Positions 6,997 to 8,628 of a stretch of 8,628 bases of DNA are shown piece by piece. Made by a program: the position numbers and the translations under genes. Numbering within the stretch: the stretch's first letter is position 1; each line of letters begins with the position of its first letter. The notes under the pieces are model-generated. The model was not told where the DNA came from, did not search any database, and saw nothing but the letters and a program-made list of their open reading frames with translations. Location of the stretch: the NCBI GenBank assembly GCA_025359585.1, contig JANYFX010000127.1, positions 1 to 8,628 on the forward strand, written 5' to 3'. This DNA is from Rhizobacter sp. GTDB lineage: Bacteria; Pseudomonadota; Gammaproteobacteria; Burkholderiales; Burkholderiaceae_C.

Positions 6997-8583
6997 ATGT
7001 GCGCCTCCCGGGTTGTTTCGAACGACAGGAGGGATCGAACTCTGGACCACGTCAGCACACTGCCGCGCAGGCTTTGCTCAAGAGTCGCGCTCTGGCTTGT
7101 TTTGGCACTGCCGTTCGCCGCGCAGGCCTTCGAATTCGACGAGGTCGCAACACGTGCGCGCGACCTTGCCGCCGTGGCCTACAAGGCGCCCGCCGCCACC
7201 TTGCCGCAGGAGCTGCGAGACCTCGACTACGACGCCTACCGCGACATCCGCTTCAAGCCGGAAAGTGCACTCTGGCGCGCCGAGAAGTTGCCCTTCGAAC
7301 TGATGTTCTTCCACGCCGGGCGCAATTTCCAGGACCCGGTTCGCATCAACACGATCGAAGCGGGCGCCGTGAAACGCCTCGGTTTCGATTCGGCATTGTT
7401 CGACTACGGTCGCAACAAACTCGACCCGCAGAAGCTGCGCAACGCCGGCTTCGCGGGTTTTCGTGTGCACTACCCGGTCAACAAGCCCGGCTACAAGGAC
7501 GAGGTGCTGGTTTTCCTCGGCGCGAGCTACTTTCGCGCGGTCGGCAAAGGGCAGACCTACGGCCTCTCGGCACGCGGTGTCGCGGTCGACACGGCGGCAG
7601 CGCAGGGCGAGGAGTTCCCGCGCTTCAGCGAGTTCTGGATCGAACGGCCGCTGCCCGGCGCGACCTCGTTGACGATCTACGCCTTGCTCGACTCGCCGCG
7701 ACTGGCGGGCGCCTACCGATTCGTGCTGACGCCGGGGGCCGACACGGTGATGCAGGTCACCGCCCGCATCTACCCGCGCGAGCCGATCGCCCGGCTCGGC
7801 ATCGCGCCGCTGAACAGCATGTACGCGTTCGGTGAAAACCAGCCGGGTCACGACGACTACCGCCCCGAGGTGCACGACTCCGACGGCCTCTCGGTCGCCA
7901 CCGCCGAAGGCGACTGGATCTGGCGCCCGCTGCTGAACCCGAAGCGCCTGCTCGTCACCTCGTTCTCTGCGCTCAACCCGAAAGGGTTCGGGCTGATGCA
8001 GCGTGACCGGTCGCCGACGAGTTACGAAGACCCCGAAGCCTTGTACGAGCGCCGGCCCAGCGCCTGGGTCGAGCCCGTCGGCAACTGGGGCGCCGGGCGG
8101 GTCGAATTGGTGCAGATCCCCACGCCCGACGAAACCAACGACAACATCGTCGCGTACTGGGTGCCCGACGTGGCGCCGGTGCCGAAGCAGGCCTTCGACT
8201 TTGCGTACCGCCTGCACTGGTCGACGGCCGGTGTGACGCCGCCGAGCAAGGGTTACGTGGTGCAGACCCGGCGCGGCCGGGGCTATGTGAAGCAGCCCGA
8301 CGGCGACATCAATTTCGTCGTCGATTTCGACGGCCCGGCGCTGCGTTTGCTGAAAGCCGACGCGAAGCTCGAATCGGTCGTCGAAGTCGGCGCCAACGCG
8401 CAGCTGAAAGAGCAGAACCTGTTTCGCAACCCGGTCAGCGGCGCCTGGCGCATGACCGTGCGCATCAAGCGTGCCGACACTGCCAAGCCGGTGGAACTGC
8501 GCGCCTACGTCAAGCCGGCGGCTCAAGGCGCCATCACCGAAATCTGGAGCTACATCGTTCCGCCCGACCCGGAAAAACCATGA
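6997..8583 (+). CDS. opgG: Glucan biosynthesis protein G, periplasmic (OpgG/MdoG)
   Basis: A periplasmic protein needed to make osmoregulated periplasmic glucans, acting on the beta-1,2-linked glucose backbone exported by the membrane glucosyltransferase OpgH. The 528-residue product is collinear with E. coli OpgG (511). A Sec signal peptide has a basic n-region, a hydrophobic core VALWLVLALPF (30-40) and a likely cut after AQA (42-44). The mature N-terminal beta-sandwich domain (about 45-400) carries GFAGFRVHYP (151-160), LGASYFR (174-180), YGLSARG (188-194), EEFPRFSEFWIERP (205-218), NPKGFGLMQR (327-336) and DETNDNIVAYW (378-388). The smaller C-terminal domain (about 400-525) carries KQPDGDINFVVDF. 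The n-region is unusually long, about 29 residues, so a start further in is possible. The stop overlaps the next ATG by 4 nt, indicating translational coupling with opgH. OpgD is a paralogue; pairing with a downstream gene favours OpgG. Confidence 0.95.
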   Translation: MCASRVVSNDRRDRTLDHVSTLPRRLCSRVALWLVLALPFAAQAFEFDEVATRARDLAAVAYKAPAATLPQELRDLDYDAYRDIRFKPESALWRAEKLPFELMFFHAGRNFQDPVRINTIEAGAVKRLGFDSALFDYGRNKLDPQKLRNAGFAGFRVHYPVNKPGYKDEVLVFLGASYFRAVGKGQTYGLSARGVAVDTAAAQGEEFPRFSEFWIERPLPGATSLTIYALLDSPRLAGAYRFVLTPGADTVMQVTARIYPREPIARLGIAPLNSMYAFGENQPGHDDYRPEVHDSDGLSVATAEGDWIWRPLLNPKRLLVTSFSALNPKGFGLMQRDRSPTSYEDPEALYERRPSAWVEPVGNWGAGRVELVQIPTPDETNDNIVAYWVPDVAPVPKQAFDFAYRLHWSTAGVTPPSKGYVVQTRRGRGYVKQPDGDINFVVDFDGPALRLLKADAKLESVVEVGANAQLKEQNLFRNPVSGAWRMTVRIKRADTAKPVELRAYVKPAAQGAITEIWSYIVPPDPEKP

Positions 8584-8628
8584 CCGATTCCACTCTTGTA
8601 ACGGCCGCGCAGCCGCCGATCCAGCGCG
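8580..8628 (+). CDS. opgH: Start of glucans biosynthesis glucosyltransferase H (OpgH/MdoH), truncated by window edge
   Basis: An ATG at 8580-8582 overlaps the opgG stop in the arrangement ATGA and opens a frame that stays open for the remaining 16 codons (MTDSTLVTAAQPPIQR). A GGAA about ten bases upstream (8571-8574) may serve as ribosome binding site. OpgH is the inner-membrane glucosyltransferase that polymerises and exports the beta-1,2-glucan backbone, and opgG-opgH operons with such overlaps are widespread in Proteobacteria. The visible N-terminus is too short to recognise, so identity rests on operon context. OpgD or another opg gene is the less likely alternative. Confidence 0.75.
   Translation, partial: MTDSTLVTAAQPPIQR

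Noticed and set aside
7078..8526. A 482-codon open frame on the minus strand opposite opgG
   Set aside because: Antisense shadow rich in Arg, Val, Gly, Asp and His with no recognisable fold; opgG is clearly the real gene.

Overview
The window looks like ordinary chromosome from a GC-rich betaproteobacterium, most likely order Burkholderiales (Rubrivivax/Leptothrix/Ideonella-like). This rests on strong G/C bias at third codon positions, the protein character, and the combination of a polyamine-catabolism cluster, a single isocitrate lyase gene and an opgGH pair. The genus is a guess from composition and gene content. I see no insertion sequence, phage gene, CRISPR array, tRNA or rRNA, and no gene whose composition suggests recent transfer. 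I did not find an obviously new biological system. The most interesting material is regulatory DNA in the intergenic regions.

Left part (1-5089): a polyamine/omega-amino-acid module. Three genes read leftwards as a probable operon: an omega-amino acid (beta-alanine/GABA type) pyruvate transaminase (2146-3513), puuB gamma-glutamylputrescine oxidase (761-2077), and puuD gamma-glutamyl-GABA hydrolase (1-660, running off the left edge). Divergent from the operon, across 171 bp, is an Lrp/AsnC regulator (3685-4155). Convergent with the regulator is a ureohydrolase of agmatinase type (speB, 4166-5089). A plausible route is agmatine to putrescine (SpeB), then gamma-glutamyl-putrescine, then the aldehyde (PuuB), then gamma-glutamyl-GABA, then GABA (PuuD), then succinate semialdehyde by the transaminase. 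The ligase PuuA and dehydrogenase PuuC are not in the window.

Middle (5090-6870): a 323-bp, locally AT-rich divergent spacer between speB and aceA carries a 10-bp inverted repeat, a related direct repeat, and a perfect 14-bp palindrome overlapping the likely aceA -10 box. aceA (isocitrate lyase, glyoxylate shunt) follows and ends in a strong rho-independent terminator at 6838-6870.

Right part (6871-8628): opgG, a periplasmic osmoregulated-glucan biosynthesis protein, overlaps by 4 nt the start of the next gene, almost certainly opgH, which runs off the right edge. The opgG start has two competing translation signals, and a nested inverted repeat lies in its upstream region.
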